DNA from: Corynebacterium riegelii
GTDB lineage: Bacteria > Actinomycetota > Actinomycetes > Mycobacteriales > Mycobacteriaceae
Reading direction: 5' to 3'
NCBI RefSeq assembly: GCF_016728505.1
Contig: NZ_CP068159.1
Span: forward strand, 2,294,001 to 2,358,000
Length of the DNA: 64,000 bases
Shown: positions 53,263 to 63,516 of the stretch, piece by piece
How the letters are laid out: every line of letters starts with the position of its first letter
How positions within the stretch are numbered: the stretch's first letter is position 1
Position numbers and translations under genes: made by a program
The notes under the pieces: generated by a model
What the model was told of the DNA's origin: nothing
Database searches by the model: none
Seen by the model: the letters and a program-made list of their open reading frames with translations, nothing else

Positions 53263-54357
53263 CTACTTGGCCGACTCAGCGGCCGACTCAGCAGCTTCAG
53301 CTATGCGACGCGCAATGTCTTCCGCCACCTCACCCGCACCTGTCTCGGCTAGGGCGCGACGCATCTCCTCCACACGCTCAGGGCTACCAAGGACGTCCTT
53401 GACTGCCGTGTAGAGGGTGTCGGGGGTGAGCGCGGAATCGTCGATACGCAGCGCGGCACCGGCGGAAACCAAGTGCGCGGAGTTGAGCCCCTGCTCACCG
53501 TTGCCGTGCGGCAGCGGCACGTAAATGGCGGGCAGGCCAGCGGCGGAGTTCTCTGCCACCGTCATCGCGCCAGAGCGGCATAGCACTGCATCGGCCACCG
53601 CGTAGGCGGCTTCCATGTCATCGATATATGGCACAGCTGTGTAGCCGGGGTGGGGTGCGGGGGCGTCGTTTTTGCGTCCATAAGCATGCAGCACCTGGAA
53701 GCCTTCATTGGTGAGGCGCTCAATCGCACCGGCAAGCGCCGTGTTGATGCTCACCGCGCCCTGGGAACCACCCGTAACCAGCAGGGTTGGGCGAACAGGG
53801 TCAAGGTTCCACATGCGGTAGCCACGCTCAGCCTTCGCGCCATCCGGGTCCACGCCCACGCCGGGGCGGACCGGGATGCCAACCACGTCACCGCGCATGC
53901 CGGAATTGGCAACCGCATTCAGGCCTACGCCGCCAAGGCGCACACCAAGCTTGTTGGCCATGCCTGCAAGCGCGTTGGTTTCCAGCACGAAAAACGGCAA
54001 GCCGAGCGACTTCGCCGCCAGATACGCAGAAGCCGCGACGTATCCGCCGGTGCCGAACACCACCTGCGCGCCAGCATCTTTCAAAGCGCGGCGCGTCTGG
54101 TTGACACTCTTTGCCAGCTTCGCAGGCACCCCGAACAGCTTCCACGGCTTGCCGCGCGGAATGGGCACCGGATCAATCAGGCACAGCTCAAAGCCGCGGG
54201 CTGGCACGATCGTGGTCTCCAACCCCTTTTCCGTGCCCAAAGCGCGAACCTCGGCACCGTAGGTGTCACGCAGCACCTCCGCCACAGCCAAAGCCGGCTC
54301 AATATGGCCTGCAGTGCCACCACCAGCAACAACAACACTCAAAGATGAGAAAGACAA
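53263..54357 (-). CDS. murG: UDP-GlcNAc:MurNAc-pentapeptide-lipid GlcNAc transferase
   Basis: 364 residues. Converts lipid I to lipid II on the inner face of the membrane. Glycosyltransferase B fold with VVVAGGGTAGHIEPALAVAE (glycine loop), VTGGSQGAVSIN and AVLCRSGAMTVAENSAAGLP. TTG start at 54357 following AGGGGAG; no ATG nearby gives the complete N-terminal strand. Follows ftsW. Confidence 0.96.
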   Translation of the reverse strand: MSFSSLSVVVAGGGTAGHIEPALAVAEVLRDTYGAEVRALGTEKGLETTIVPARGFELCLIDPVPIPRGKPWKLFGVPAKLAKSVNQTRRALKDAGAQVVFGTGGYVAASAYLAAKSLGLPFFVLETNALAGMANKLGVRLGGVGLNAVANSGMRGDVVGIPVRPGVGVDPDGAKAERGYRMWNLDPVRPTLLVTGGSQGAVSINTALAGAIERLTNEGFQVLHAYGRKNDAPAPHPGYTAVPYIDDMEAAYAVADAVLCRSGAMTVAENSAAGLPAIYVPLPHGNGEQGLNSAHLVSAGAALRIDDSALTPDTLYTAVKDVLGSPERVEEMRRALAETGAGEVAEDIARRIAEAAESAAESAK

Positions 54358-54378
54358 CGAAACTCCCCTTTGCTTGCA

Positions 54379-55887
54379 CTAACCGGCGCGGCGGTCTGAA
54401 TTGAGGGCGCCATGATTACCGTAGGCTCCACGAGAGCGCGTGGCTTCGCGGCGCGGCTGGTCACGGCGTGGCGCACGCGACGCGGTGGGGCGCACGGTAC
54501 GGCCACCAGCGATCGGGGCACCGAAGCGTGCCTCGCGCTTGTCTGCTTCACGACGCACACGCCCAGCCGCACCACGCGCCGGCTTCGACTCCTCACGCAG
54601 CTGCGCCAACGTGCGCGGCTCAGGAATACCGAGTACGCGGTCGAAGGTTGGGCGGCCATGGTTCTGCATCGACGAAATCGCATCCGGCTCATGGCGTGCA
54701 ATAGACGCCAACACGCCCATACCCGCCAAGGTGATAATCGCGGACGTACCACCAGCAGACAGCATCGGCAGCTGAATACCGGTCACCGGCAACAAGCCCA
54801 CCACGTAACCGATATTGATAAACGCCTGGGAAACAACACCCGCAGTCAGCGCCGCGGCCATCAAGGACTGGAACTGGCTCTGGGCACGACGCGCGCAGCG
54901 CAAGCCAAAGCACGCAAGCGCAGCGAACAGCCCGATAACCAGGGCGCCGCCCCACAGGCCGAGCTCCTCACCAATAACTGCGAAAATGAAGTCATTGCGT
55001 GCCTCTGGCAGGTAGAACCACTTGGCGCGGGATTGGCCGAGTCCGACGCCGAACAAGGAGCCGTCTGCAAGCGACAAAAAGCCCTGGTGCGACTGGAAAG
55101 CAACACCGCGCGTGTCCTCAAAGTGGCCAAACAGCGCGTCGAAGTACACGTGGAAACGCTGGGAGCGGAAACCACCAGAGAAAAATGCGACAGCAGCCAC
55201 AAAACCAACAACCCCACCAAGCACGCCGATGATTCCCCAGCTCACCCCAGCGAAGAAGAGAATCAACGCAACCACGATGGAAAAGGACAAGGCCATGCCA
55301 ATATCGCCCTGTGCGGCAATCAAACCAGCACACAGTCCCGCAACCAACACAAACAATGGGAAGCCGCTACCAGCACGCTTCCAGTCGCGCGGATCACGGC
55401 CCGCAAGCACCTGAGCACCCCAGATAGCAATGGCGATACGGGCAACCTCAGAAGGCTGGAGACGCAACGGACCAAGCACAATCCACGACTGGGAACCAAC
55501 CTCTTCACGGCCAGTACCAATGCCCGGGATCAACACCGCGATCAACAGCAGGACAGAGGCAAGCATGAACCACGAGGAAAACGTTCTCAGCCGCTCCGGG
55601 TGCGTCCTCAGCGCCAGCCAAAACACAAACAAACCCGCGCACACCATCGCTCCCTGGCGCACGGCAATCGCCCACGGGTTTTCAGACAAGGCAAAGGACG
55701 TGGCCATCGAAGAACTCATGACCATGACCACGCCAAGGCCAGTCAGCACCAGCACCACAGTGCGGATCACCGTGTAATCCAACTGCGGGTACGAATCCAT
55801 GGATTGACGCATCCGCCGAAGTGCACGGGCAAACCCCGATTCCGGCGGGCGCTTCATCGAGCGTTGGCGGGTTCCAGTGGCCGTCAT
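54379..55887 (-). CDS. ftsW: SEDS lipid II polymerase FtsW
   Basis: 502 residues with about ten membrane helices. SEDS motifs: the conserved acidic loop in GIGTGREEVGSQSWIVLGP, LQPSEVARIAIAIW, AQGDIGMAL, and FIFAVIGEELG. The C-terminal cytoplasmic tail (about 410-502) is very rich in Arg (RGAAGRVRREADKREARFG). It forms the septal polymerase with FtsI (61504-63435). The opposite charge of the FtsQ tail is noted in the findings. Confidence 0.95.
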   Translation of the reverse strand: MTATGTRQRSMKRPPESGFARALRRMRQSMDSYPQLDYTVIRTVVLVLTGLGVVMVMSSSMATSFALSENPWAIAVRQGAMVCAGLFVFWLALRTHPERLRTFSSWFMLASVLLLIAVLIPGIGTGREEVGSQSWIVLGPLRLQPSEVARIAIAIWGAQVLAGRDPRDWKRAGSGFPLFVLVAGLCAGLIAAQGDIGMALSFSIVVALILFFAGVSWGIIGVLGGVVGFVAAVAFFSGGFRSQRFHVYFDALFGHFEDTRGVAFQSHQGFLSLADGSLFGVGLGQSRAKWFYLPEARNDFIFAVIGEELGLWGGALVIGLFAALACFGLRCARRAQSQFQSLMAAALTAGVVSQAFINIGYVVGLLPVTGIQLPMLSAGGTSAIITLAGMGVLASIARHEPDAISSMQNHGRPTFDRVLGIPEPRTLAQLREESKPARGAAGRVRREADKREARFGAPIAGGRTVRPTASRAPRRDQPRREATRSRGAYGNHGALNSDRRAG

Positions 55888-55927
55888 CGGAAAATAGTGC
55901 CCTTTCGCTCGGATAGTTATGTAGTGC

Positions 55928-57304
55928 CTAGCAGTGTCTCATTGCCGCGGCGGCAAACGCGTTACCACGCGCCGACATTCCGGAATACATATCCAAACTT
56001 GCCGCAGCCGGCGCCAAAAGCACCGTGTCGCCCGGTTGGGCTTGGGCGGCCGCAAAATCTGCGACCTGTTCCATAGCAACATCCGGGTCCGTGGAGTCCG
56101 TGACAAAGACGGGCACGTCCGGGGCGAGGCGAGAAAGCGCATCACGCAAGATTTCACGGTCCACGCCCATCAGCGCCACCGCGCGCAACTGGTGCGCGTG
56201 CGCGGCAATGAGCTCATCAACCGCAGCACCTTTGAGCTGGCCGCCTGCCACCCACACGACGGTGCCCGCGCCAGTCAGCGCAGAATCCGCGGCGTGCGGG
56301 TTGGTCGCTTTGGAGTTATCCACCCAGTTCACGCCGTTGGCGCTATGCACAACCGCGCCGCGGTGGCCCTCCACGTGATACTGCGCAAGAGCGCGCTGAA
56401 TGTGTTCGGGGCGCGCACCTTGGGTCAGCGCGACAGCTGAGGCGGCGAGGGCGTCGAGCACGCCGGCCGCGCCGGCGGGCTCAATGCCCTCCGCCGAGGC
56501 GACATCCACCGTTTCGCCGTGCAGGTTGGCCACGATCCGGCCACCTGCAACGCCAACTTGGCCAGCCTGCGGCTTCCCAAGCGTAAAACCAATGATTCCA
56601 TCGCGTCCCGCCCGAGCAACAAGCTCGCGCACATGCTGGTCATCAATGCCAGCTACCGCATGCGTGGCGCGCAAAACGCGCGCTTTCGCCTCCGCGTAGT
56701 GGGCAAACGAACCGTGCCAATCAATGTGGTCATCCGCTAGGTTCAGCAACACGGCTGCATCCGGCACAAGCTGATCGGACCAGAAAAGCTGGAAGCTGGA
56801 CAGCTCCGCCACCAGCACGTCTACGCGCTGCGGCGCATCCAACGCATCAGCCACGGCCACGCCAATGTTGCCGCACGCCACCGCGCGCTTGCCGGTGTCC
56901 TTGCCGGCTTCTTGCATCATCGCCGCCAACATGCCGGTCGTGGTGGTCTTGCCGTTTGTACCAGTGACCACCAGCCAATCCCGAGGCGGGCCGAACACAC
57001 CGGCGCGGTCAAGCCTGTAGCAGGCTTCTACATCGCCGATGACGGGGAGGGACGCAAACGCGGCGTCGACAAGCAAGGGCGAATCGGGCCGCCAACCTGG
57101 AGACGTGACCACCGCACCGACCTCACCGAAGTGAGCGCGCGCCGCCTCAGTGGTGATGATGCCCTCACCCGTTGCGCGGTCATCCGCAATCAGCACATCC
57201 ACGCCAATGCCGCGAAACAGCGTGGCAATGCCGGTGCCGGACACGCCAGCACCAGCGACAATCACGCCGCGATCAAACGGCGCCGGCACGCTCACGCCAC
57301 TCAC
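55928..57304 (-). CDS. murD: UDP-MurNAc-L-Ala:D-Glu ligase
   Basis: 458 residues from GTG 57304. Adds D-Glu to UDP-MurNAc-L-Ala. P-loop [43 protein letters not shown] motif (Asn-Ser-Lys-Ala-Thr-Asn). I place the start at 57304 because its GTG overlaps the mraY TGA as GTGA, a coupling arrangement; the ATG at 57331 would lie inside mraY. Confidence 0.95.
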   Translation of the reverse strand: MSGVSVPAPFDRGVIVAGAGVSGTGIATLFRGIGVDVLIADDRATGEGIITTEAARAHFGEVGAVVTSPGWRPDSPLLVDAAFASLPVIGDVEACYRLDRAGVFGPPRDWLVVTGTNGKTTTTGMLAAMMQEAGKDTGKRAVACGNIGVAVADALDAPQRVDVLVAELSSFQLFWSDQLVPDAAVLLNLADDHIDWHGSFAHYAEAKARVLRATHAVAGIDDQHVRELVARAGRDGIIGFTLGKPQAGQVGVAGGRIVANLHGETVDVASAEGIEPAGAAGVLDALAASAVALTQGARPEHIQRALAQYHVEGHRGAVVHSANGVNWVDNSKATNPHAADSALTGAGTVVWVAGGQLKGAAVDELIAAHAHQLRAVALMGVDREILRDALSRLAPDVPVFVTDSTDPDVAMEQVADFAAAQAQPGDTVLLAPAAASLDMYSGMSARGNAFAAAAMRHC

Positions 57305-58407
57305 AGCGACACACCAATCTGGAACAGCCACTCTGAGTAAAACACCGCCAAGCCAGTAGCCACGGCCATGCCGGAGATCAGCCAGAACCGAATCACCACT
57401 GTGGTCTCCGGCCAGCCGCCCTGCTCAAAGTGGTGGTGGAACGGACTCATACGGAACACGCGCTTGCCTGTGGTCTTAAAGGACGCCACCTGGATAACAA
57501 CAGACGCAGCCTCAATAACAAACAGCGCGCCGATAATCACCATGAGCAGCTCCGTGCGCGACGTCACCGAAAGCCCGGCAACCAGACCGCCGAGAGCCAG
57601 CGAGCCGGTATCGCCCATAAAAATCTTGGCTGGCGCCGCGTTCCACCACAAAAAGCCCATGCAAGCGCCAAACCCGGACACGGCCAGCACAGCCAGCTCC
57701 AGCGGGTCACGCACCGAGTAGCAGCCTGCGGTTGCGGCAGCCTCGCAGGAGTTACGGAACTGCCAGAACGTAATAAACGTGTAGGCCGCCATCACCAGCG
57801 CGGTGGTACCTGCGGCCAAACCATCCAGACCGTCCGTCAGGTTCACTGCGTTCGACCAGGCCGCCAGCAGCAAGTAGATGAACACCAAAAACAGGATGAT
57901 GCCCAGTACTCCCCCGCCCACGGCAATATCGATGGTCTCAACATCTCGGGTCAGGGACAGGAAGGTGGAACCAGGCGTCAGCCCTGCGTCGTTAGGGAAG
58001 CGCGTAATGAGCAAGCCGAAGCCGACCGCGATGACCAGCTGCGCCACCAGCTTCGCGGTCTTGTTCAGGCCCAGGTTGCGTTTGAAGAAGATCTTGATGC
58101 CGTCATCAGCAAAGCCCACCAGGCCTAGCGAGAGTGTCAGCCCCAACACAATCAAACCGGAAGCCGTGAAACCGGCATGCCCACCAGCAATTGCATACAG
58201 GGCGCTCACCACGTAACCCACGGTGATGCCCAGCAGGATGGCCAGGCCGCCCATGGTTGGTGTGCCACGCTTCTTGGCGTGCCACTGTGGGCCGTCCTCA
58301 CGAATCTCCTGGCCCATCTCACGGCGGTGGAAATACCGGATGAGCACTGGGGTGGTGAAAATCGCCACCAGGAAGCTAACAATCCCGGCGATGATGAGTT
58401 GGATCAT
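57301..58407 (-). CDS. mraY: Phospho-MurNAc-pentapeptide transferase
   Basis: 368 residues, about ten membrane helices. Transfers phospho-MurNAc-pentapeptide to undecaprenyl phosphate, giving lipid I. Conserved acidic motifs [10 protein letters not shown] and [13 protein letters not shown], and the cytoplasmic HHHFE region in [19 protein letters not shown] 58407 in the standard order between murF and murD. Confidence 0.97.
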   Translation of the reverse strand: MIQLIIAGIVSFLVAIFTTPVLIRYFHRREMGQEIREDGPQWHAKKRGTPTMGGLAILLGITVGYVVSALYAIAGGHAGFTASGLIVLGLTLSLGLVGFADDGIKIFFKRNLGLNKTAKLVAQLVIAVGFGLLITRFPNDAGLTPGSTFLSLTRDVETIDIAVGGGVLGIILFLVFIYLLLAAWSNAVNLTDGLDGLAAGTTALVMAAYTFITFWQFRNSCEAAATAGCYSVRDPLELAVLAVSGFGACMGFLWWNAAPAKIFMGDTGSLALGGLVAGLSVTSRTELLMVIIGALFVIEAASVVIQVASFKTTGKRVFRMSPFHHHFEQGGWPETTVVIRFWLISGMAVATGLAVFYSEWLFQIGVSL

Positions 58408-58422
58408 GACTCTCCTCAGTGC

Positions 58423-59964
58423 CTAACTTTTGTCACTTATAAGGGTATTGCCCGGCATCAGCCGCTCGGCCACTGCCCATAGCCGAAGCGCATTCGAGGC
58501 CTTGACCAGCACAACATCGCGGTGGCGCATCTCCGCCCAGCCCTCCACACCGGCGGGTGGTTGAGCTATCAGCTTTTCGACGACCTCCGCCGCCCCATCC
58601 GCATCCGCCACCTGGTGGGTATCAATGCCGTGTTCTACTGCTCGCGTTGCCAGCGCTTCCGTAGCATCGTTGAACCCAACGGTGACCAGGTGCGTGACCC
58701 GGTATCGGGCAAGCTCATCTGCAAGCTCAGCGTGTTCTTCTGTGGAAGAACCGCCCAACTCCGCCATTTCGCCCAGCACCGCGATGGAGCGCACACCGGG
58801 ACGCGCCGCGGCAGTAAACCCAAGTGCAGCGATGGCCGCGCGCATGGATTCCGGGTTGGCGTTGTACGCGTCATTGATCACGGTCACGCCGTCTGGGCGA
58901 GTGCCTACATCCATACGCGCAACGGAAACAGAGTGCGCCTGGCTCAACGCCTCGGCCACCACGGCTGGATCCATGCCGGACTCCACGCCGACTGCGGCGG
59001 CGGCAAGGGCGTTGGACACCTGGTGTGCGCCGAACACGTTCAAGCGCACCTGCTGCGGCTCACCTGCAGGAGTATGCAGCGTGAACGTTGCGCGCGCCAG
59101 CTCATCCAGCGTGACGCCTGTGGCGTAGTACTGCGCGTTGTTCTTGCCTTCGGCAGAAAACGTGACCACGCGAGCCTGGGTTCGCGTGTGCATCGCGGAA
59201 ACCAGATCATCGTCCGCGTTGAGCACCGCCACTCCCCCATCCGCGGCTTTTGGCAGTGCCTCCACCAGCTCACCTTTAGCCAGCGCGATGTTTTCCCGCG
59301 AGCCGAACTCACCCAAGTGGGCGGAGCCGACGTTGAGCACCACGCCAATCTTCGGCGGAGCGATCTTTGCCAGGTGCGCAATGTGGCCAATGCCGCGTGC
59401 GGACATCTCAGCTACCAAAAAGTCTGTGTCTTCACTGCAGCGCAGCACCGTGTACGGGTGGCCAATCTCGTTGTTAAAGGATCCCGGCGGGGCGACCGTT
59501 TCGCCCGCACGCGACAGTACCGCGGCAATCAGGTCCTTCGTAGAAGTCTTGCCAGCAGAGCCCGTAATGCCCGCAATGGTCAGCCCGTGGTTCGTGCTCA
59601 GCTCACGCGCCACATACGCAGCAAGCTTTGTCATGCCGGCCACAACACCTGCGGCGGAACCATCCGGATCGTTCACGGCCAAGTCAGAGTTGTCGCCTTT
59701 TTTCGGCGGCGCCTTGTCCACAATGATCGCAGGTGATGACACCTCACGCGTGACAAGCGCGGCGGCAGCTCCCTGCTCGATGGCTTTGGGGACGAAATCG
59801 TGGCCGTCTACACGCGAGCCCGGCAACGCAATGAACAAGCCACCCGGGGTGATCTTGCGGGAATCAAACTCCACAAAGCTTGTGACCTGGGTTTTAGGGT
59901 CTGCCTCCGGGCTGAGGCGCCCGCCGGTGATTTCGGCGATGCGCTCCAAAGTAAGCGGTATCAC
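58423..59964 (-). CDS. murF: UDP-MurNAc-tripeptide:D-Ala-D-Ala ligase
   Basis: 513 residues. Completes the pentapeptide by adding D-Ala-D-Ala. N-terminal SLH-like domain (DSRKITPGGLFIALPG), P-loop ITGSAGKTSTKDLIAAVL, and VINDAYNANPESMRAAI, diagnostic for MurF. GTG start at 59964 directly abuts the murE stop (TAAGTG), so translation is coupled. Confidence 0.97.
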   Translation of the reverse strand: MIPLTLERIAEITGGRLSPEADPKTQVTSFVEFDSRKITPGGLFIALPGSRVDGHDFVPKAIEQGAAAALVTREVSSPAIIVDKAPPKKGDNSDLAVNDPDGSAAGVVAGMTKLAAYVARELSTNHGLTIAGITGSAGKTSTKDLIAAVLSRAGETVAPPGSFNNEIGHPYTVLRCSEDTDFLVAEMSARGIGHIAHLAKIAPPKIGVVLNVGSAHLGEFGSRENIALAKGELVEALPKAADGGVAVLNADDDLVSAMHTRTQARVVTFSAEGKNNAQYYATGVTLDELARATFTLHTPAGEPQQVRLNVFGAHQVSNALAAAAVGVESGMDPAVVAEALSQAHSVSVARMDVGTRPDGVTVINDAYNANPESMRAAIAALGFTAAARPGVRSIAVLGEMAELGGSSTEEHAELADELARYRVTHLVTVGFNDATEALATRAVEHGIDTHQVADADGAAEVVEKLIAQPPAGVEGWAEMRHRDVVLVKASNALRLWAVAERLMPGNTLISDKS

Positions 59965-61488
59965 TTAATCCATCTCCTCACTGGCGCCCATGCGCGCAGT
60001 CAGTGCGCGGCGCATTTCCTCACGGTCATCAAAATGGTGGGTGGTCTCTCCGATGATCTGGCCCACCTCGTGGCCTTTACCAACGGCAATGATGGCATCG
60101 CCCGGCTTAGCCCACGCGACAAGCTGGTCAATCGCCGCGGCACGACCGGCAACCTCGCGGATCTCCTGGGCGCGTCCGCCTGCCTCGCGCGCGCCCGCCA
60201 GCACAGCAGCGCGAATCGCGGCGGGGTCCTCGGTGCGCGGGTTGTCATCAGTAACAAGCACCAAGTCCGCCCCCTTGGCAGACTCCGCGCCCATCACCGC
60301 GCGTTTCGACGCATCACGGTCACCACCAGCACCCACCACAATTCCTACGCGCCCGCTAACCTGGCCGCGCAGGGTCTCAAGCACTGCGGCAATCGCGGCA
60401 GGCTTATGTGCGTAGTCCACCACGGCTACAAACTCCTGGCCGCAGTCAATTGGCTCCATACGCCCAGGCACGCTCGCGCCGGACAGGCCCTGGATGAACG
60501 CTTCTGCGTCCACCCCAACTTCCGTTGCCAGTGCCACAGCCAGCGCCGCGTTAGCCACGTTGAACTTGCCCGGCATGGGCAGCATCAGCGTGTGCGGCGC
60601 ACCGCGTACCTCAAGCGAAATGTGCTGCACGCCGGTGGCATCCACGCTTTCCTGGTGCGCGGACACGTCCACACCGTCCTGGCCGCGGGTACCCACCAGC
60701 ACAGGATCCTTGGCAATGCCAGCCATCTTCACGCCCCACTGGTCATCAACACAGATCACGGACTTCTCGGCCGCGTAGGGCGATTCGGGATCGAAGAACA
60801 GGGCCTTGGCCTCGAAATACTCCTCCATGGTGGAGTGGAAATCCAGGTGGTCCTGGGACAGGTTGGTAAAGCCCGCCACATCAAACTGCGTGCCGCCAAC
60901 GCGCCCCAGCATCAGCGCGTGGGAGGAGACCTCCATCACCACGTGTGTCACCCCAGCGTCGCGCATCCGCGCAAACAGCTCCTGCAGCTTCGGCGCCTCA
61001 GGGGTGGTGAGCTTCGTTGGCACATCTTCGCCTGCAATACGCGTACCGGTCGTACCGATCAGCCCCACCTTGCAGCCGGCCGCAGCCAGCCCGCGCTCCA
61101 ACATGTAGGTGGTGGTGGTTTTGCCCGAGGTTCCGGTCACCCCGATGAGCTTCATGCTTGTCGACGGCCACCCGTACACCTCAGCAGCCACCTGCCCCAA
61201 CACAGCGCGAACATTGTCAACGACAAGCACTGGGCGTGGGTCCTTGGTGGAGCGGATGATGGCGAGCCCGTCGGCGTCCGTAAGCAAAGCACTTGCCTTG
61301 GAATCTTTGGCGTAGCTCGCGCCGTGTGCCCGGGTGCCGGGAAGTGCCGCGAAGATGCCCCCGGGTTCTACTGCGGAAGAGTCCAGGCTGATAGAGGTCA
61401 CCGTCATGTCTTCGCTCGGCGCGTTGACAAGTTCAGCGTGAGCCAGCTGGGCAAGATTGCGGATGGTTGCCCCGTTTACTGCGTTCAT
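59965..61488 (-). CDS. murE: UDP-MurNAc-dipeptide:meso-diaminopimelate ligase
   Basis: 507 residues. P-loop VTGTSGKTTTTYMLERGL, and the diaminopimelate-recognition motif in VTDDNPRTEDP (Asp-Asn-Pro-Arg), showing meso-DAP peptidoglycan as in Corynebacterium. N-terminal GGIFAALPGTRAHG and the MurE-specific VVDYAHKPAAIAAVL are also present. GGGAGGA upstream of ATG 61488; 15 bp after ftsI. Confidence 0.97.
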   Translation of the reverse strand: MNAVNGATIRNLAQLAHAELVNAPSEDMTVTSISLDSSAVEPGGIFAALPGTRAHGASYAKDSKASALLTDADGLAIIRSTKDPRPVLVVDNVRAVLGQVAAEVYGWPSTSMKLIGVTGTSGKTTTTYMLERGLAAAGCKVGLIGTTGTRIAGEDVPTKLTTPEAPKLQELFARMRDAGVTHVVMEVSSHALMLGRVGGTQFDVAGFTNLSQDHLDFHSTMEEYFEAKALFFDPESPYAAEKSVICVDDQWGVKMAGIAKDPVLVGTRGQDGVDVSAHQESVDATGVQHISLEVRGAPHTLMLPMPGKFNVANAALAVALATEVGVDAEAFIQGLSGASVPGRMEPIDCGQEFVAVVDYAHKPAAIAAVLETLRGQVSGRVGIVVGAGGDRDASKRAVMGAESAKGADLVLVTDDNPRTEDPAAIRAAVLAGAREAGGRAQEIREVAGRAAAIDQLVAWAKPGDAIIAVGKGHEVGQIIGETTHHFDDREEMRRALTARMGASEEMD

Positions 61489-61503
61489 GGTGTCCTCCCT
61501 CTC

Positions 61504-63435
61504 TTACTGTGCCTGCAGCAGGAATGGCTCTGCGTGTGGGCTAGGCGGAATGTTCTCGCGGTTGAGCAACCAGCTGGCAATCTGTGTAAATACCGGCGCA
61601 ACCGACTGGCCGCCGGCACCACCTTCAAGCGGACCACGCTGCGGTTCATCCAACATGACGGCAACCACAAAACGCGGGTCATTTGCCGGAGCGATACCAG
61701 CAAACGTAATCCAAAACGCGCTATTGGAATATGCGCCCGTGTCAGGGTTCACCTTCTGCGCCGTGCCGGTCTTACCGGAAAGCTGGTAGCCCTCCAGCCC
61801 TGCGTTCTGAGCGGTACCGGACTGCATCCCGGTTGGGTCCGACTGGAACGCAGAGCGGAACATATCCACCGTGGTCCGTGCCGTTTCCTCGCTGACCACA
61901 CGTACACGTTCCGGCTCCGGCTGCGGGATCTCCTCCCCATCCGGGCCAGTGACCTTGGCAATAATGCGCGGCTCAATACGCTCACCGCCGTTCGCCAAAG
62001 CCTGGTACACGCCAGCCATTTGCAGCGCGGACCAGCTCATGCCCTGCCCAATTGGCAGATTGGCAAAGGTACCGCCCGACCACTGCTCACGCACCGGCAA
62101 CAGACCATCGGACTCATTTGGCAGCTCAATGCCGGTGGTCTGGCCAATGCCGAAGCGGCGCACATAATCCCAGTAACGGTCCTCACCCAGGCGCTGTGCA
62201 AGCTGCAGCGTGCCCACGTTGGAGGACTTACCAAAGATGCCCGCCGTGGTGTACGGCGCAACGTCGTGGGACCAGGCGTCGTTGACCCGAACACCAGCCA
62301 TCTCAATAAAGCCCGGCACCTGGTGGACCTCATACGGGTCAGTCAGGCCCTCTTCAATTGCTGCGGCGGCGGTGATCACCTTCGCCACAGAACCCGGCTC
62401 AAAGGGGTGCGAGATTGACGTGTTGTCAAAGTCCCGGCCCTCCTTCAGCTGCTTTTCCAAGTTGCCGTTCGGGTCAATGGTGTCCGTGTTAGCCATTGCC
62501 AGCACTTCACCCGTGTGCGCGTCCAGCACCACTGCCTGGCCACTCTTGGCCAGCGAGTTCGCTTTCGCCTGCTCAAGCGTCTGCTGGACAAAGGTCTGCA
62601 GATCCAAGTCAATGGTCAGCTGGATATCCGCGCCGTCAACCGCCGGCACAACGTCGCGAAGACTGCCCGGAATAGCAAGGCCGTCGGCGGAGACATCCTC
62701 GGTAGAACTGCCGTTAATACCGGTCAGGATCGCGTCACTGGAGGCCTCCAGGCCGAACTGGCCGTGGCCGTCCATGCCAACCTTGCCCAAAATGTTTTCA
62801 CCAATCGCGCCATTCGGGTACTGGCGGATGTCCTGGTGGTCTGCCGCCACGCCGTGGAAACTCTTAGCAACCTTCGCGGCCACATCCGGGTCCACGTTGC
62901 GTACCAACACCTCGTAGTGGGTATCTGCCTTCAGCTTGTCCAGGATCTCGCGGGCGGAAACGTTACCTACGGTGCGGTTGCCGCCATCGTCCACGCTTTG
63001 ATCCGTCTCCGGCTTGCCTTCCGCAATCATGACCGGAATCTCATTGGCCATGGTGCGCAGGACGTCTTCAACACGAGCATCGATCTGGGCGTCGATGTCT
63101 TTTTTAGACAAGCCCTCTACACGCAGCTTCAGCTCCTGCTGCTCCTGGATCTCCTTGCGCAGCATGATCGGCGAAACGGTTAGCGATCGTGCCTGCATGG
63201 TGTAGGCCAAACGCTTGCCCTCACGGTCAGTGATCTCGCCGCGGCGCGCAACATCGTCGTACTTGCGGGTGCGCTGGTCAGCAGCCTGGACGCGAAGTTC
63301 CGGGCCCCACACCACCTGCACCCAAAACAGGCGGCCAACTAAAAGCGCAGCTACAAGGAGAAACGCCACCGCAAGCCCAGAGGCGCGGCGGTTTGTAATG
63401 TGGGATTGCCGTACCGGCTGCGGATGTTTGCCCAC
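61504..63435 (-). CDS. ftsI: Septal penicillin-binding protein, transpeptidase FtsI
   Basis: 643 residues. One membrane helix (about 19-40), pedestal domain, and class B PBP transpeptidase domain: SVAK with nucleophile Ser349, SSN at 404-406, KTG at 555-557. D,D-transpeptidase partner of FtsW. GTG start at 63435. Ends in a short tail after RENIPPS. Follows ftsL as usual. Confidence 0.97.
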   Translation of the reverse strand: MGKHPQPVRQSHITNRRASGLAVAFLLVAALLVGRLFWVQVVWGPELRVQAADQRTRKYDDVARRGEITDREGKRLAYTMQARSLTVSPIMLRKEIQEQQELKLRVEGLSKKDIDAQIDARVEDVLRTMANEIPVMIAEGKPETDQSVDDGGNRTVGNVSAREILDKLKADTHYEVLVRNVDPDVAAKVAKSFHGVAADHQDIRQYPNGAIGENILGKVGMDGHGQFGLEASSDAILTGINGSSTEDVSADGLAIPGSLRDVVPAVDGADIQLTIDLDLQTFVQQTLEQAKANSLAKSGQAVVLDAHTGEVLAMANTDTIDPNGNLEKQLKEGRDFDNTSISHPFEPGSVAKVITAAAAIEEGLTDPYEVHQVPGFIEMAGVRVNDAWSHDVAPYTTAGIFGKSSNVGTLQLAQRLGEDRYWDYVRRFGIGQTTGIELPNESDGLLPVREQWSGGTFANLPIGQGMSWSALQMAGVYQALANGGERIEPRIIAKVTGPDGEEIPQPEPERVRVVSEETARTTVDMFRSAFQSDPTGMQSGTAQNAGLEGYQLSGKTGTAQKVNPDTGAYSNSAFWITFAGIAPANDPRFVVAVMLDEPQRGPLEGGAGGQSVAPVFTQIASWLLNRENIPPSPHAEPFLLQAQ

Positions 63436-63516
63436 GCCGAAACCTCACCTACCTCTATCTGCTGCTAGTTCCCATCCATCTTGCACCCTGGCGAGTGCAA
63501 GTTGGCGCACCACGCG

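Noticed and set aside
59800..62418. 872-codon open frame on the plus strand across murF, murE and ftsI
   Set aside because: It is antisense to three clear Mur/Fts genes, has no recognisable domain and shows the Arg/His/Val-rich composition of GC-rich shadow frames.
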